Source of the DNA: Hallerella porci | GTDB lineage: Bacteria; Fibrobacterota; Fibrobacteria; Fibrobacterales; Fibrobacteraceae | DNA: 64,000 nt | Direction of reading: 5' to 3' | Assembly (NCBI RefSeq): GCF_003148885.1 | Contig: NZ_QGHD01000007.1 | Span: 57,393 to 121,392 of the forward strand | Shown here: positions 26,418 to 36,227 of the stretch, piece after piece | Layout: the number at the start of each line of letters is the position of its first letter | How positions within the stretch are numbered: the stretch's first letter is position 1 | Notes under the pieces: generated by a model | Database searches by the model: none | Seen by the model: only the letters and a program-made list of their open reading frames with translations | What the model was told of the DNA's origin: nothing | Translations under genes and position numbers: made by a program

Positions 26418-28358
26418 ATGAATATACTAACGTCCGATATTTCCTTTTTTATTTGCACGATTGCAGTGCTTTTGTACTGCGTCTTTTATTATTACAATGG
26501 AAAATCTCCGCAAAGGGCACGCAGCCGCGTTTTTGAAATTTTAATGTTCAATATGCTCTTCGCATCGATTTCTGCGCTCGTATGCGAAATTCTCGATTTC
26601 TTTCATTCGCCCGAAGAAAATTTCTTTAATTATATGCAAGAATTTTTCTTGACGAGTTATTTTGTTTTTCATTCGTTGCTTGCGCCGTTCTTTGCGCTTT
26701 ATGTGGTTCTCGTCAATAACTGGGGCGAGTTGAAAAGTTTAAAGGGAATGATTTTATTTATTTCGCCTGCGCTTTTCCTCGAAATTTTTGTGCTCACCAA
26801 TCCGCTGACGGGTTTCGTCTTTTATTATCAAGACAATGTGATTTTTACGCGCGGCCCGATGGAATTATTGATTTACGCCGAAGCGGTGGGCTATTTAGCG
26901 TTTACGGTTCGCCAGATTTTAATTTATAAAGCGGTTTTAATCAAAAGCAATTTTGTGGCGCTTTGCTTTTTTATCGCGTGCTCGTGCTTTGGCGTTGCGG
27001 TTCAATTTTTTTGCCCGTGGTTTAAGCTTGAACTTTTCGCTGAAGCGCTTTCGCTTTTGGGAGTTCTCCTTTTAATTGAAAAAGAAGATGCGCATACCGA
27101 TGTGATGACGGGCGTTTACAATCGGCAAATGTTTATCGCCGACAATAAACGGCACATTCAATCAGGGCGCAAGTACGTGGTGATGGTCATTACCCTCGCG
27201 AATTTTAAAATGTTTTTGCGCATGGTAAACGGCGAAAGTTTAAATGATGCAGTTCGCGAAATTGTTTTTTGGGTGATGAGAAATATCCAAGGAACGGTTT
27301 ATCGCATTGAGCAAGATCGCATTGCGGTGATTACGACGGCGAGCCGTTTAGAATGCGATAATTTTGCGGCAAATTTCCGTGCGATGATGCAATCGCGAAA
27401 TTTCTTTGAAGACAAATCTCTTGTGCTTTCGACAAGCATCGACATCGTTTCGGTGCCGAGTGAAATCGATAGCGTTGAACTTTTGGTAGAACTTGGCGAC
27501 GAAGATCGCGGTTCGGTAAATTCGGGATTTTTATTACACCGCGAAGAGCATATTGAAAAAGTAAAACGCCGCGTCGAAATCGAAAAGATTTTGCAAAAAG
27601 CGATTCAGAATAAATCGTTCGAAGTTTATTATCAGCCGATTTGGAATGCGGAAACGGGAATGTTCGATTGCGCCGAAGCTTTGGTGCGCCTTTTCGATGC
27701 GAATAACGGAAGCATTTCTCCGCGAGAATTTATTCCCATCGCAGAACAAAACGGCATGATTGGCGAAATCGGCGGCATCGTTTTCAGTAAAGTCTGCGAA
27801 TTTTTACGCGCTGCGGAGCCCAAAAAATTTGGCTTAAAATATGTGGACGTCAATTTGAGCGTCTTCCAACTTTACTTGGAAAATACCGATATTCTTTTTA
27901 AAAATGTGATGAGTAAAAATGGCATCTCCGCAGATCAAATTCATTTGGAAATTTGCGATTCGGAAATGTTTAGCGAAGACGCCGTTGTGCAAGCGCATTA
28001 TCAAAAATTGCGCGAACTTGGATTTGTATTCTCGCTCGATAATTTTGCGATGGGCTACGCGAATTTAATCCAAGTCATTCAGAAGCAATATCAGCATTTA
28101 AAACTTTCGGAATCGCTCTTGCAAAACGCGGAGCAACCCGAAATGAAACAGCTCCTTTTTGAAGTTACGAACTTGGTGAGAAAATTCCGATTTGACGTTG
28201 TGCAAAAAGGAGTTGAAACGCAAAAACAATTAGAAATGGTTTTGGAAGCGGGCGCAAATAAAATTCAAGGATTTTATTATTCAAAACCGTTAGAAGCGCA
28301 CGCTTTTGTCGAATTTATTCGCAATCAAAATGCGACTACGAATCCCGTTCATATTTAG
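26418..28358 (+). CDS. Membrane GGDEF-EAL protein with degenerate catalytic motifs
   Basis: 646 residues. Residues 1-225 form about seven or eight membrane helices. A GGDEF domain follows (about 226-370); its active-site sequence RxGGDEF reads RIEQDR (about 296-300), so it should not make cyclic-di-GMP. The EAL domain (about 385-635) keeps EALVR, VNLS, the lysine in LKLS, GVET and QGFYYSKPL. The DDFGTGYSS loop, however, reads DNFAMGYANL, losing the second aspartate. It is therefore a doubtful phosphodiesterase, perhaps a cyclic-di-GMP sensor. SD is weak (GTGGAAT). It is convergent with metK across a shared terminator. Confidence 0.88.
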   Translation: MNILTSDISFFICTIAVLLYCVFYYYNGKSPQRARSRVFEILMFNMLFASISALVCEILDFFHSPEENFFNYMQEFFLTSYFVFHSLLAPFFALYVVLVNNWGELKSLKGMILFISPALFLEIFVLTNPLTGFVFYYQDNVIFTRGPMELLIYAEAVGYLAFTVRQILIYKAVLIKSNFVALCFFIACSCFGVAVQFFCPWFKLELFAEALSLLGVLLLIEKEDAHTDVMTGVYNRQMFIADNKRHIQSGRKYVVMVITLANFKMFLRMVNGESLNDAVREIVFWVMRNIQGTVYRIEQDRIAVITTASRLECDNFAANFRAMMQSRNFFEDKSLVLSTSIDIVSVPSEIDSVELLVELGDEDRGSVNSGFLLHREEHIEKVKRRVEIEKILQKAIQNKSFEVYYQPIWNAETGMFDCAEALVRLFDANNGSISPREFIPIAEQNGMIGEIGGIVFSKVCEFLRAAEPKKFGLKYVDVNLSVFQLYLENTDILFKNVMSKNGISADQIHLEICDSEMFSEDAVVQAHYQKLRELGFVFSLDNFAMGYANLIQVIQKQYQHLKLSESLLQNAEQPEMKQLLFEVTNLVRKFRFDVVQKGVETQKQLEMVLEAGANKIQGFYYSKPLEAHAFVEFIRNQNATTNPVHI

Positions 28359-28402
28359 AATTTCATTTTTCAAATTCAATTTATTTTGAAAATTTTGCAT
28401 AA

Positions 28403-28430
28403 AAAAAGTCCCGCTTGCGCGGGACTTTTT
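28403..28430. terminator. Bidirectional terminator between GGDEF-EAL gene and metK
   Basis: A 12-bp stem AAAAAGTCCCGC/GCGGGACTTTTT with a TTGC loop, T tracts in both directions, between convergent genes. Confidence 0.9.
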
Positions 28431-28446
28431 GCATTGTAAAATCGGA

Positions 28447-29637
28447 TTAGATTTTTGCCAATTTCTTGAGAAGAGCCGCTTTGTCGGTCTTTTCCCAAGT
28501 GAAGCGTTTGCCTTCGCGACCGAAGTGTCCGAGCGCTGCGGTTTCGACGTAGCCAGGTTTCTTCAAATCGAGCATCTTGATAAGACCAGCCGGCGAAAGA
28601 TCAAAGACTTTCTGCACGATGTCTTCGATTTTTGCATCGGCGATTTTTCCAGTTCCGAATGTGTTGACGAGAACAGAAACCGGTTTGGAATAGCCAATCG
28701 CATAAGCGATTTGCACTTCGGCGCGGTCTGCGATTCCTGCTGCGACGATGTTCTTTGCCACATAGCGGGCAGCGTAAGCGCCGGAGCGATCGACTTTACT
28801 CGGATCCTTTCCGCTGAAAGCGCCACCGCCGTGACGTCCCATACCGCCGTAAGTGTCGACGATGATTTTGCGGCCGGTTAAACCGCAGTCACCGTGCGGA
28901 CCGCCGACGACAAATTTGCCGGTCGGATTGACCAAGAAGCGAGTCTTCTTGTCGAGAAGTTTTGCCGGAATCACTTTCTTGATGAGTTCTTCGATAATCG
29001 TCTTTTCGATTTGCGCATGGGTGAGTTCTTTGCCGTTCACCTTCGGATCGTGCTGCGTGCTAATGACGACAGTGTCCACGCGGACTGGCTTATTTTCTTC
29101 GTCATATTCCACGGTGACTTGGCTCTTGGCATCCGGACGGAGCCATTTGATTTTTCCCGATTCGCGGAGATCTTGAATCTTCGCCATGAGTTTATGCGCA
29201 AGAGAAATCGGAAGCGGCATAAGTTCCGGCGTTTCGTTCACTGCGTAACCGAACATCATTCCTTGGTCACCAGCGCCTTGCTGGTCATCTTTTTTACCGA
29301 CGGCTGCTTTCGCATCAACTCCTTGAGCAATATCCGGCGATTGCTTATCCACGGCGACGATAACGGCGCAGCTCTTCGAGTCAAATCCTAAATCCGGATT
29401 GTTATAACCGATTTTTTCAATCGCTTTGCGGGCGAGAGTTTGGTAATCGAGTTCGGCTTTTGTTGTGATTTCGCCCGAGATAACGACGAGACCCGTGTTC
29501 ACGAGGGTTTCGCAAGCGACGCGGCTGTCTTTATCAGCGGCGAGGGCGGCATCCAAAATGGTATCCGAAATTTGGTCTGCGACCTTGTCCGGGTGACCTT
29601 TCGAAACGGATTCAGAGGTAAAAAGATAATGAGCCAT
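28447..29637 (-). CDS. metK: S-adenosylmethionine synthetase (MetK)
   Basis: A 396-residue enzyme that makes SAM from methionine and ATP. Signatures are [53 protein letters not shown] and [16 protein letters not shown], which hold the methionine, ATP, potassium and magnesium sites. The start at 29637 is chosen over an upstream ORF extension of 27 codons because AAAGGAAAACC precedes it and the family begins here. It is monocistronic, with a good promoter at 29667-29695. It supplies the methyl donor for the methylase and the adenosyl donor for MqnE. Confidence 0.97.
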   Translation of the reverse strand: MAHYLFTSESVSKGHPDKVADQISDTILDAALAADKDSRVACETLVNTGLVVISGEITTKAELDYQTLARKAIEKIGYNNPDLGFDSKSCAVIVAVDKQSPDIAQGVDAKAAVGKKDDQQGAGDQGMMFGYAVNETPELMPLPISLAHKLMAKIQDLRESGKIKWLRPDAKSQVTVEYDEENKPVRVDTVVISTQHDPKVNGKELTHAQIEKTIIEELIKKVIPAKLLDKKTRFLVNPTGKFVVGGPHGDCGLTGRKIIVDTYGGMGRHGGGAFSGKDPSKVDRSGAYAARYVAKNIVAAGIADRAEVQIAYAIGYSKPVSVLVNTFGTGKIADAKIEDIVQKVFDLSPAGLIKMLDLKKPGYVETAALGHFGREGKRFTWEKTDKAALLKKLAKI

Positions 29638-29666
29638 GGTTTTCCTTTCTTTTAATTCTATGCATA

Positions 29667-29695
29667 AATATAGAAAAATGCATAAAGTCTGGCAA
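29667..29695 (-). promoter_or_regulatory. Sigma-70-type promoter of metK
   Basis: TTGCCA (29690-29695), 17-bp spacer, TATATT (29667-29672) on the minus strand, 30 bases before the metK ATG. The -10 is flanked by two ATGCAT sequences. No SAM riboswitch fold is visible. Confidence 0.65.
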
Positions 29696-29759
29696 CGTAA
29701 AATGTTTTTGCCATTCATTTTTTACGCATTCTAGTTTTTGCATTTTCTATTTTGCGGAT

Positions 29760-30521
29760 ATGAAACTCGCAGAATTTTCAAATTGGTTAGATGCGCTGCT
29801 CGTGCCCGCGGCATTTCGGGATTATTGTGTCGATGGACTTTGCGTCGAAGCTTCCGCAGAAGTTTCCCGCGTAGTGACCGGCGTAAGCTTTCGCGACCGT
29901 TTAATCGACCGCGCCATCGAAGAAAAAGCGGATTGCATCATCGTGCATCATCCGAACGGATTTTGGAAAAGTGAATCGCAAATTCCGGTGGGACATTTTG
30001 CGGAACGTTTGCAGAAACTTTTTACGCATGGCATTTCGCTTTACGGTTTTCATCTGCCGCTCGATGGACATTTTGAAATCGGCAATAATGCGCAAATTGC
30101 AAAAGCATTAAAACTTAAAATCGTTCAAGGCTTTATGCAAGAAGGCGAGCGGACGATTGGAATCATCGCCGATGCCGAAGCGCCACTTTCTAAATCGGAA
30201 TTTTTAGACCGCATCCAAGCGGGATTTGCTCACGGTTATCAGCATTCTTTTTTATTCGGAAACGAGAAAATTCAGCGGGTAGCTATCTGCAGCGGAAGCG
30301 GGGCAAACGGAATTGACGAAGCGATTCGTTTGGGCGCCGACGCTTTCATCACCGGCGAAATCAAAGAAGCGGTTCCGATTACCTGCGAAGAATTGGGATT
30401 CAATTTAGTGAGTTGCGGACATCATCGGACAGAAATTTTTGGAGTCCGCGCTCTCGCCGAAAAAATTTCTGCAGAATTAAAAATTCCCGCAAAATTTATC
30501 GATTTGGATAATGAAGTTTAA
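29760..30521 (+). CDS. Nif3-like dinuclear metal-centre protein
   Basis: A 253-residue NIF3/YbgI/DUF34-family protein. Metal-binding segments are visible: IIVHHPNGFW (His-His), GFHLPLDGH, and CGHHRTEIFGVRALAE with the C-terminal His and Glu. ADAFITGEIKEAV is also typical. The family is universal; some members act as GTP cyclohydrolase-like or metal-chaperone proteins, but the general function is not settled. No Shine-Dalgarno: TTTTCTATTTTGCGGAT directly precedes the ATG, so a leaderless message is likely. It is convergent with fba. Confidence 0.88.
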   Translation: MKLAEFSNWLDALLVPAAFRDYCVDGLCVEASAEVSRVVTGVSFRDRLIDRAIEEKADCIIVHHPNGFWKSESQIPVGHFAERLQKLFTHGISLYGFHLPLDGHFEIGNNAQIAKALKLKIVQGFMQEGERTIGIIADAEAPLSKSEFLDRIQAGFAHGYQHSFLFGNEKIQRVAICSGSGANGIDEAIRLGADAFITGEIKEAVPITCEELGFNLVSCGHHRTEIFGVRALAEKISAELKIPAKFIDLDNEV

Positions 30522-30604
30522 GAAAATTTAGCCGAAAAAATTTTTCAAAATTTCCATTCAAATTTTCGCAAAAAAATTCTTCTATATTCAAAAAAGTAAA
30601 ATGA

Positions 30605-30631
30605 AAAACGCCCGACTTCGTCGGGCGTTTT
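30605..30631. terminator. Bidirectional terminator between nif3-like gene and fba
   Basis: An AAAACGCCCGAC stem pairs with GTCGGGCGTTTT across a short TTC loop. It sits between convergent genes. Confidence 0.85.
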
Positions 30632-30652
30632 CTGACTCAAATCGAAAATCGA

Positions 30653-31651
30653 TTAAAGCTTGTCGTTGGAGCCGAGCACATCCATAATCTTGTGGATGTA
30701 CATCTTCTTCATATTTTCACGAGCCGGCTTGAGATATTGACGCGGGTCAAAGTGTTCCGGATGTTCGTCAAAGTACTTGCGGATTGCAGCAGTCATCGCC
30801 AAACGAGAGTCGGAGTCGATGTTGATCTTGCAAACTGCAGACTTTGCAGCTTCGCGGAGCTGTTCTTCTGGAATGCCAACTGCATCCGGGAGCTTGCCGC
30901 CGTGAGCGTTGATGGTATCCACTTCTTCTTGCGGAACAGAGGACGAACCGTGAAGAACGATCGGGAAGCCCGGGAGCTTCTTTTCGATTGCGTGGAGAAC
31001 GTCGAAAGCAAGAGGAGGAGGAACGAGCTTGCCCTGAGCGTTACGAGTGCACTGTTCCGGCTTGAACTTGTATGCACCATGAGAAGTACCGATGGAGATA
31101 GCGAGAGAATCGCAACCAGTACGGGTTGCAAAGTCAATCACTTCTTCCGGCTTCGTGTAGTGAGAAACTTCAGAAGCAACTTCGTCTTCCACGCCAGCGA
31201 GAACACCGAGTTCTGCTTCGACGGTCACGTCGAACTTGTGAGCGTATTCAACAACCTTCTTGGTGAGGGCGATGTTTTCTTCGTACGGAAGAGAAGAACC
31301 GTCGATCATCACAGAAGAGAAACCGTTGTCAATGCAATCCTTGCAGAGTTCAAAGGTATCGCCGTGGTCGAGGTGGAGAACGATCTGCGGATGAGCGCAG
31401 CCGAGTTCCTTGGCATATTCCACTGCGCCCTGAGCCATGTAGCGGAGGATGGTGCCGTTGGCGTAGTTACGTGCGCCCTTCGAAACCTGCATGATCACCG
31501 GAGACTTGGTTTCAACAGCTGCTTGGACGATAGCCTGCATCTGTTCCATTGTGTTGAAGTTGAAAGCCGGAATGGCATAGCCACCCTTCACAGCCTTTGC
31601 AAACATTTCCTTGGTGTTAACCAAGCCGAGTTCCTTGTAAGAAACTGCCAT
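30653..31651 (-). CDS. fba: Class II fructose-bisphosphate aldolase
   Basis: A 332-residue glycolytic enzyme that interconverts fructose-1,6-bisphosphate with dihydroxyacetone phosphate and glyceraldehyde-3-phosphate using zinc. Signatures are AIPAFNFNTMEQ, the zinc-binding HLDHGDT, SVMIDGSSLPYEEN, VEAELGVLAGVED, ISIGTSHGAYKF and VLHGSSSVP. The start at 31651 has GAGGT 6 bases upstream; an in-frame extension of 54 codons reaching 31813 lacks support. A small hairpin lies in the leader. High use of preferred codons fits strong expression. It is divergent from clpB. Confidence 0.96.
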   Translation of the reverse strand: MAVSYKELGLVNTKEMFAKAVKGGYAIPAFNFNTMEQMQAIVQAAVETKSPVIMQVSKGARNYANGTILRYMAQGAVEYAKELGCAHPQIVLHLDHGDTFELCKDCIDNGFSSVMIDGSSLPYEENIALTKKVVEYAHKFDVTVEAELGVLAGVEDEVASEVSHYTKPEEVIDFATRTGCDSLAISIGTSHGAYKFKPEQCTRNAQGKLVPPPLAFDVLHAIEKKLPGFPIVLHGSSSVPQEEVDTINAHGGKLPDAVGIPEEQLREAAKSAVCKINIDSDSRLAMTAAIRKYFDEHPEHFDPRQYLKPARENMKKMYIHKIMDVLGSNDKL

Positions 31652-31673
31652 TGTTTTACCTCGTTTTAGTTGT

Positions 31674-31689
31674 GGCGTATTGCTACGCC
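31674..31689 (-). other. Leader hairpin of fba
   Basis: GGCGTA-GCAA-TACGCC on the minus strand: a 6-bp stem with a GNRA tetraloop, about 23 bases before the fba start codon. It may stabilise the message. No known riboswitch is recognised. Confidence 0.4.
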
Positions 31690-31782
31690 GTTTCGTTAGA
31701 CAGAAGTCAATGTAGAAAATTTCCTTTGCGAAAGAGGAATTTTTGGATAAAAAGTGAGAAGACTTGGATAAAAGTCCAAGAA

Positions 31783-31821
31783 GAAACGGAAAAATTTCAA
31801 ATTTCCGTTTCAAATTGAAAC
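31783..31821. promoter_or_regulatory. Palindromic upstream activator site of clpB
   Basis: GTTTCA-AAT-TGAAAC at 31807-31821 is a perfect 6-bp-arm palindrome about 85 bp upstream of the predicted start of transcription. It overlaps a second inverted repeat (GAAACGGAAA...TTTCCGTTTC, 31783-31811). Near-identical palindromes precede groES, grpE and dnaK. Confidence 0.6.
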
Positions 31822-31871
31822 GCTTTTCGAAAAAATGCCGAAATTTGCGGAATTTTCAAAAATTTTATGCG

Positions 31872-31889
31872 ATGGCATGGCTTTTGCAA
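31872..31889 (+). promoter_or_regulatory. Sigma-54 (-24/-12) promoter of clpB
   Basis: TGGCATGGCTTTTGCA: GG at 31874-31875 and GC at 31886-31887 with exactly 10 bases between. The predicted start of transcription is near 31899, 43 bases before the ATG. Confidence 0.75.
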
Positions 31890-31941
31890 AAGAAGGCGTG
31901 GAAAATTTTGAGTCGAGTCCGTTCGGGCTCGGGAGGTTTTT

Positions 31942-34488
31942 ATGGAAGAATTTTCAAATGATTCGCAAAAGGTTCTTGCCAAAGCGCAAGAATTGATGGA
32001 CAAAAAATCGCACTCGTATTTGGGCGTGGTTCATTTGGCGTATGGACTTTTGGAAGCGCCGGATGCGCGATTAAAAAATTTATATCGGGCGAAAAAAGCA
32101 AACATCAAAGAGATGGAAGGAAAGTTGGCGCCTTTCATCGATTCGGTTCCGAAATTGGTTGAAGTCAATCCGGATGCAGGTCGCCCGGACAATGATCTTT
32201 CGCGTGTGCTTCGCGCAGCAATTCAAGAGGGACGTAAAACGTCGCAGGCGGCAAGCCCGAGCGATATGTTGATTTCGCTCATGCGATTTGCCGAAGAACG
32301 TCGCGTTGCAAAAATTTTTGAAGACGCACTCGGTAGCGCCGAAGTCGTGGAAACGTGGCTTTCGGATCCGATGAGTGCAGCGGCAGTCGCCGAAGAAGAA
32401 TCGCCTTTAAAACTTTATGGGCGTGAACTTGTTTCGCTTGCCGAAGAAGGAAAACTCGATCCGGTCATCGGGCGTGAAGAAGAAATTCGTCGGGTGATTT
32501 TAATTCTTTCGCGGAAAACGAAAAATAATCCTGTTCTCGTCGGGGAACCGGGCGTGGGCAAAACCGCTATTGTCGAAGGGCTTGCGATGCGTATTCACAA
32601 GGGCGATGTTCCCGATGCGTTAAAAGGCAAAAAACTTTTCTCGCTCGATTTGTCGGCTTTGATGGCGGGCGCAAAATACCGTGGCGATTTTGAAGAACGC
32701 TTGAAAAATGTGTTAACCGCTTTGGAAGAAGATGGCAATACTCTTCTCTTTATCGATGAATTGCACACGATTGTCGGCGCTGGAAAAACCGAAGGCAGTA
32801 TGGATCTTGGAAATATGCTCAAGCCGAAACTTGCCCGCGGAGAATTGCACTGCATCGGTGCGACGACGACGCAGGAATATCGTCGTTACATCGAAAAAGA
32901 CGCGGCGCTTGAACGTCGTTTTCAACCGGTTTCTGTTTTTGAACCGAGTCCGGATGAAGCGATTTCCATTTTGCGCGGCGTGAAAGAAAGTTTTGAATCG
33001 CATCATGGTGTGCGCATTCACGATGATGCGATTGTCGCCGCCGTGAAACTTTCAAATCGTTACATCGCCGACCGTTTCTTGCCGGATAAAGCAATCGACT
33101 TAATCGATGAAGCCGCAAGTATGGTGAAAACGCAGCTCGATACAGTGCCCGAAGAATTGGACAATCTGCAGCGCAAAGAGTTGCAGTTAAAAATCGAAGA
33201 GCAAGCGCTAGCCAAAGAATCGGATGAGAAAAGCAAGAAGCGTCTTGCAGAACTCAAAGAGGAACTGACGACGACATCGGCTGCAGTCTCGGTGATGCAA
33301 TCGAAATGGCAAGAACGCCGTGCGAAATTTAACGAATTGAAAAATGCGAAGGAAAGTCTTCACAAAGCCCGCGAAGAAATGGAACAAGCGGAATCGCGTT
33401 ACGATTTGAATCGGGCTGCGGAACTCAAGTACAACACGATTGTCAATTTGGAAAAGAAAGTGCGAGAACTCGAAGAAGCTTCGCGCAAGGATTCGGAAAA
33501 TGGTGAACTCACTCAAGAAGTTACCGAAGAAACGATTTCGCAAGTGGTGAGCCGTTGGACGGGAATTCCGGTGACGCGGCTTCGTGAAACGGAACGTGCA
33601 AAACTTTTGCATTTGGACGAACGTCTCCACGAACGCGTGATCGGGCAGGACGCTGCAGTGTCCGCGGTTTCGGAAGCGATTCTTCGGAATCGTAGCGGAC
33701 TCTCGCGGGAAAACGCACCGGTCGGAAGTTTCCTCTTCCTCGGGCCGACAGGCGTTGGTAAAACGGAACTTGCAAAAGCTCTTGCCGAAGAACTCTTCGA
33801 CAGCGAAAGTGCGATGATTCGTATCGATATGAGCGAATACATGGAAAAGCATTCTGTGTCGCGTTTAATCGGTGCGCCTCCAGGATATGTGGGCTACGAA
33901 GAAGGTGGTCAGCTCACGGAAGCTGTTCGCACGAAGCCTTATTCTGTCGTGCTTCTCGACGAAGTGGAAAAAGCGCATCCCGATGTGTTCAACGCACTTC
34001 TCCAAGTTTTGGATGACGGGCGTTTAACCGATGGAAAAGGCCGCACGGTCAATTTCAAGAATACGCTCATTCTGATGACGTCAAATCTCGGCTCGGACTT
34101 GTTTGCAAACGGTGCAAACAACGTCACCTTAGACGATGTGATGCCGCGGCTCAAAGGATTCTTCAGACCGGAATTTTTGAACCGCTTAGACGAAGTGCTG
34201 CTCTTTAAGAGTCTTTCGAAAGAAGAAATTTTCCGCATTGCGGGACTCAAATTCAAAGACTTGGCAAAGCGCGCAGCCCGCGAAGGATTCATCGTCAAAG
34301 CGACCGATGCCGCATTGCACGCCATCGCAGACAAATCGTATAATCCGGAATTTGGCGCACGTCCGATTCAACGTTTCCTCGAACACGAAGTGGAACGCAA
34401 ACTTTCTCGCGCGATCATCAGCGGGGAAGTGAAGCCGGATGTTCCTTGTACGGTCGATTTCCAAAATGGAAATTTCGTCATCGCATAA
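31942..34488 (+). CDS. clpB: ClpB-type disaggregase (Hsp100)
   Basis: An 848-residue AAA+ chaperone that extracts proteins from aggregates with DnaK. Layout: N-terminal Clp repeat domain (1-145), first ATPase domain (Walker [22 protein letters not shown]), a long coiled-coil middle domain (about 400-530) that marks ClpB/ClpC rather than ClpA, second ATPase domain ([49 protein letters not shown]) and the C-terminal D2-small domain. The long middle domain and lack of a ClpP-binding loop (IGF/L) favour ClpB. GGGAGG precedes the ATG. Transcription appears to start at a sigma-54 promoter with an upstream palindrome. Confidence 0.92.
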   Translation: MEEFSNDSQKVLAKAQELMDKKSHSYLGVVHLAYGLLEAPDARLKNLYRAKKANIKEMEGKLAPFIDSVPKLVEVNPDAGRPDNDLSRVLRAAIQEGRKTSQAASPSDMLISLMRFAEERRVAKIFEDALGSAEVVETWLSDPMSAAAVAEEESPLKLYGRELVSLAEEGKLDPVIGREEEIRRVILILSRKTKNNPVLVGEPGVGKTAIVEGLAMRIHKGDVPDALKGKKLFSLDLSALMAGAKYRGDFEERLKNVLTALEEDGNTLLFIDELHTIVGAGKTEGSMDLGNMLKPKLARGELHCIGATTTQEYRRYIEKDAALERRFQPVSVFEPSPDEAISILRGVKESFESHHGVRIHDDAIVAAVKLSNRYIADRFLPDKAIDLIDEAASMVKTQLDTVPEELDNLQRKELQLKIEEQALAKESDEKSKKRLAELKEELTTTSAAVSVMQSKWQERRAKFNELKNAKESLHKAREEMEQAESRYDLNRAAELKYNTIVNLEKKVRELEEASRKDSENGELTQEVTEETISQVVSRWTGIPVTRLRETERAKLLHLDERLHERVIGQDAAVSAVSEAILRNRSGLSRENAPVGSFLFLGPTGVGKTELAKALAEELFDSESAMIRIDMSEYMEKHSVSRLIGAPPGYVGYEEGGQLTEAVRTKPYSVVLLDEVEKAHPDVFNALLQVLDDGRLTDGKGRTVNFKNTLILMTSNLGSDLFANGANNVTLDDVMPRLKGFFRPEFLNRLDEVLLFKSLSKEEIFRIAGLKFKDLAKRAAREGFIVKATDAALHAIADKSYNPEFGARPIQRFLEHEVERKLSRAIISGEVKPDVPCTVDFQNGNFVIA

Positions 34489-34513
34489 GGCAAAAATTCT
34501 CAGTGAAAAAACG

Positions 34514-34546
34514 AAAAAGACTCGGAGAAATCCGGGTCTTTTTTAT
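34514..34546 (+). terminator. Terminator of clpB
   Basis: AAAAAGACTCGGA and TCCGGGTCTTTTT form a stem with one G-T pair and a GAAA loop, then more T. It is 25 bases past the clpB stop. Confidence 0.85.
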
Positions 34547-34555
34547 TTTTAAATT

Positions 34556-35497
34556 ATGCAAAGAAAAATTGCAATTCTTTTGGCGACATTTAACGGCTCA
34601 GCCTATTTGCGCGAGCTTATTCATTCGATTTTAGCGCAAAAAGAATCTGCGTTTACACTTTACATTTCCGATGATGATTCGTCGGACGATACGCCGAAAA
34701 TTTTAGAAGAATTTGCGAAAAATTTTCCGGAAAAAATTATCCTATTGCATCTTGAAAAAAGAAGCGGTGGCGCTTGTGCCCATTTCTTGCAAATGCTTGC
34801 GTATGTGGACGCGGACATTTATCTTTTTGCGGATCAAGATGATATTTGGGAAGAAAATCATCTGCAAAAATTGCTCGCCGCCTACGAAGAAAATAATGCA
34901 AAAAATTTGCAGCCGCTTTTAGTTTTCTCGGACATGAGCGTCATCGATGCTTCGGGAAATTTGCTTGCTCCTTCTTTTTTAAAGCTCGAAAAATTGCCGC
35001 AGAAAGTGCTTCCGCCGCATTTTTATTTTGTGCAAAATAATATCTCGGGCTGTGTCATGCTTTTTAATGCGGCATTAAAAAATTTGGCGTTGCACGATGA
35101 AAAAAAATTGACCGAAAATTTATCGCTCGTTCCAATGCACGATGCGTTTCTCGCGGTAACGGCTGCCGAATTCGGAAAAATTATTTTTGTCCATTCGCCG
35201 CTACTCAAATACCGCAAACATGCGAAAAATTCTCTCGGCGTTCAAGCGGTAACGCAAGTGTCGCATATCGCAGAACGCTTTCAAAAACAGCGCAGCGATT
35301 TCTTGCGGGCCGAAAATTTTGCCGCATTTTTTGTTGAATATTTTGAAAAAAAATTGCCCGAAAAAGAAAGAAGAATCTTGGAGAAATTTTCCAAAATTTC
35401 ATCGCAGAAAAAAATTTTGCGTTGGAAATTTCTTGCGCAAAATGGATTTTTAAAAGCGGGAATTTTTCGCCGCATTGCGCAGTTGATTCGTTGGTAA
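34556..35497 (+). CDS. Family 2 glycosyltransferase (rhamnosyltransferase-like)
   Basis: 313 residues. The GT-A start IAILLATFNGSAYLRELIHSIL and the nucleotide-binding ISDDDSSDDTPKIL and FADQDDIWEENHL (DQDD) are characteristic of GT2 enzymes of the rhamnosyl/dTDP-sugar group. MHDAFLAVTAAEFG and PLLKYRKHAKNSLG are further family segments. The likely role is adding a sugar to a surface polysaccharide or lipid at the inner face of the membrane. It lies directly behind the clpB terminator; the terminator's T tract overlaps the leader and no Shine-Dalgarno is present. It is convergent with the outer-membrane protein gene. Confidence 0.85.
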   Translation: MQRKIAILLATFNGSAYLRELIHSILAQKESAFTLYISDDDSSDDTPKILEEFAKNFPEKIILLHLEKRSGGACAHFLQMLAYVDADIYLFADQDDIWEENHLQKLLAAYEENNAKNLQPLLVFSDMSVIDASGNLLAPSFLKLEKLPQKVLPPHFYFVQNNISGCVMLFNAALKNLALHDEKKLTENLSLVPMHDAFLAVTAAEFGKIIFVHSPLLKYRKHAKNSLGVQAVTQVSHIAERFQKQRSDFLRAENFAAFFVEYFEKKLPEKERRILEKFSKISSQKKILRWKFLAQNGFLKAGIFRRIAQLIRW

Positions 35498-35498
35498 A

Positions 35499-36209
35499 TT
35501 AAAATCCCATGATTGTATAAGCGCCGACGCGGACGCGGTCATTGTTTTTATCTTGCAAAATGCCGATGGCGATTTCGCCCATAACTTGCAAATTCGGAAG
35601 AATTCCCATTTGAACGCGCGGGACAAGATCCACCATAAAATCTTGCTTCATATTGCCAAAACTTCCCGACGATTCAATTCCCATCATCGCGAGAATCGCT
35701 TTGGTAAATTTGAATTGCGGTGTAATGCCAAATGCAAATTCTGCGCCACCGCCATCGCTTACGATGCGATCAAAAAATCCAAGACGCACTTCGTAAAGGG
35801 TGGAAAAAATCCGAGAGACCGGTTGCAACGTCGCATACGAAAAGACGAGTCCCGAACCGCGGTCGGTGCCAATGCCAAATAAAAAATCTGCTTCGATGGT
35901 GGAGTATTCAAAGACGCGGTATTTTGTGCCGAGAGTCATATAACTTTGCACGGATTCCAAATCGTCTTCGGTGTCAAATAAAAGTTTTCCGCCGATTTCC
36001 CAATAATCGCTAATCGCTAGTTGCGCATTTAATGGCAAGTAAGCGTCTTCTTCGTAATTCGTGTAAAATCCTGCGCCGAGAGACATGCGGTCGCGGGTCA
36101 TAAATTCGGGGCCGAATGTGTAACGCGTATCCCAAATGCGGTCAAGTGCAAACGCCGAAACGGCAGTGAATGCCAAAAGAAAAAGGATGCTTTGAAAAAT
36201 GCGTTTCAC
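35499..36209 (-). CDS. Secreted outer-membrane beta-barrel-like protein
   Basis: 236 residues with a signal peptide (FQSILFLLAFTAVSAFA). The mature protein is a series of alternating amphipathic strands (WEIGGKLLFDT, YSTIEADFLFGIGT, LYEVRLGFFD, FAFGITPQFKF, VRVGAYTIMGF) ending in Phe, as expected of an outer-membrane barrel or a DUF481-like protein. No specific family is recognised. It is 18 bases after the lipoprotein gene in the same direction, so probably co-transcribed. Confidence 0.6.
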   Translation of the reverse strand: MKRIFQSILFLLAFTAVSAFALDRIWDTRYTFGPEFMTRDRMSLGAGFYTNYEEDAYLPLNAQLAISDYWEIGGKLLFDTEDDLESVQSYMTLGTKYRVFEYSTIEADFLFGIGTDRGSGLVFSYATLQPVSRIFSTLYEVRLGFFDRIVSDGGGAEFAFGITPQFKFTKAILAMMGIESSGSFGNMKQDFMVDLVPRVQMGILPNLQVMGEIAIGILQDKNNDRVRVGAYTIMGF

Positions 36210-36227
36210 AAAATAAAATTAGAAAAT

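Noticed and set aside
30692..31669. 325-codon plus-strand ORF opposite fba
   Set aside because: Antisense shadow of a codon-biased gene; composition unlike a real protein.
31652..31941. CIRCE/HrcA operator upstream of clpB
   Set aside because: The inverted repeats here (AAACGGAAA and GTTTCA types) do not match the TTAGCACTC-N9-GAGTGCTAA consensus.
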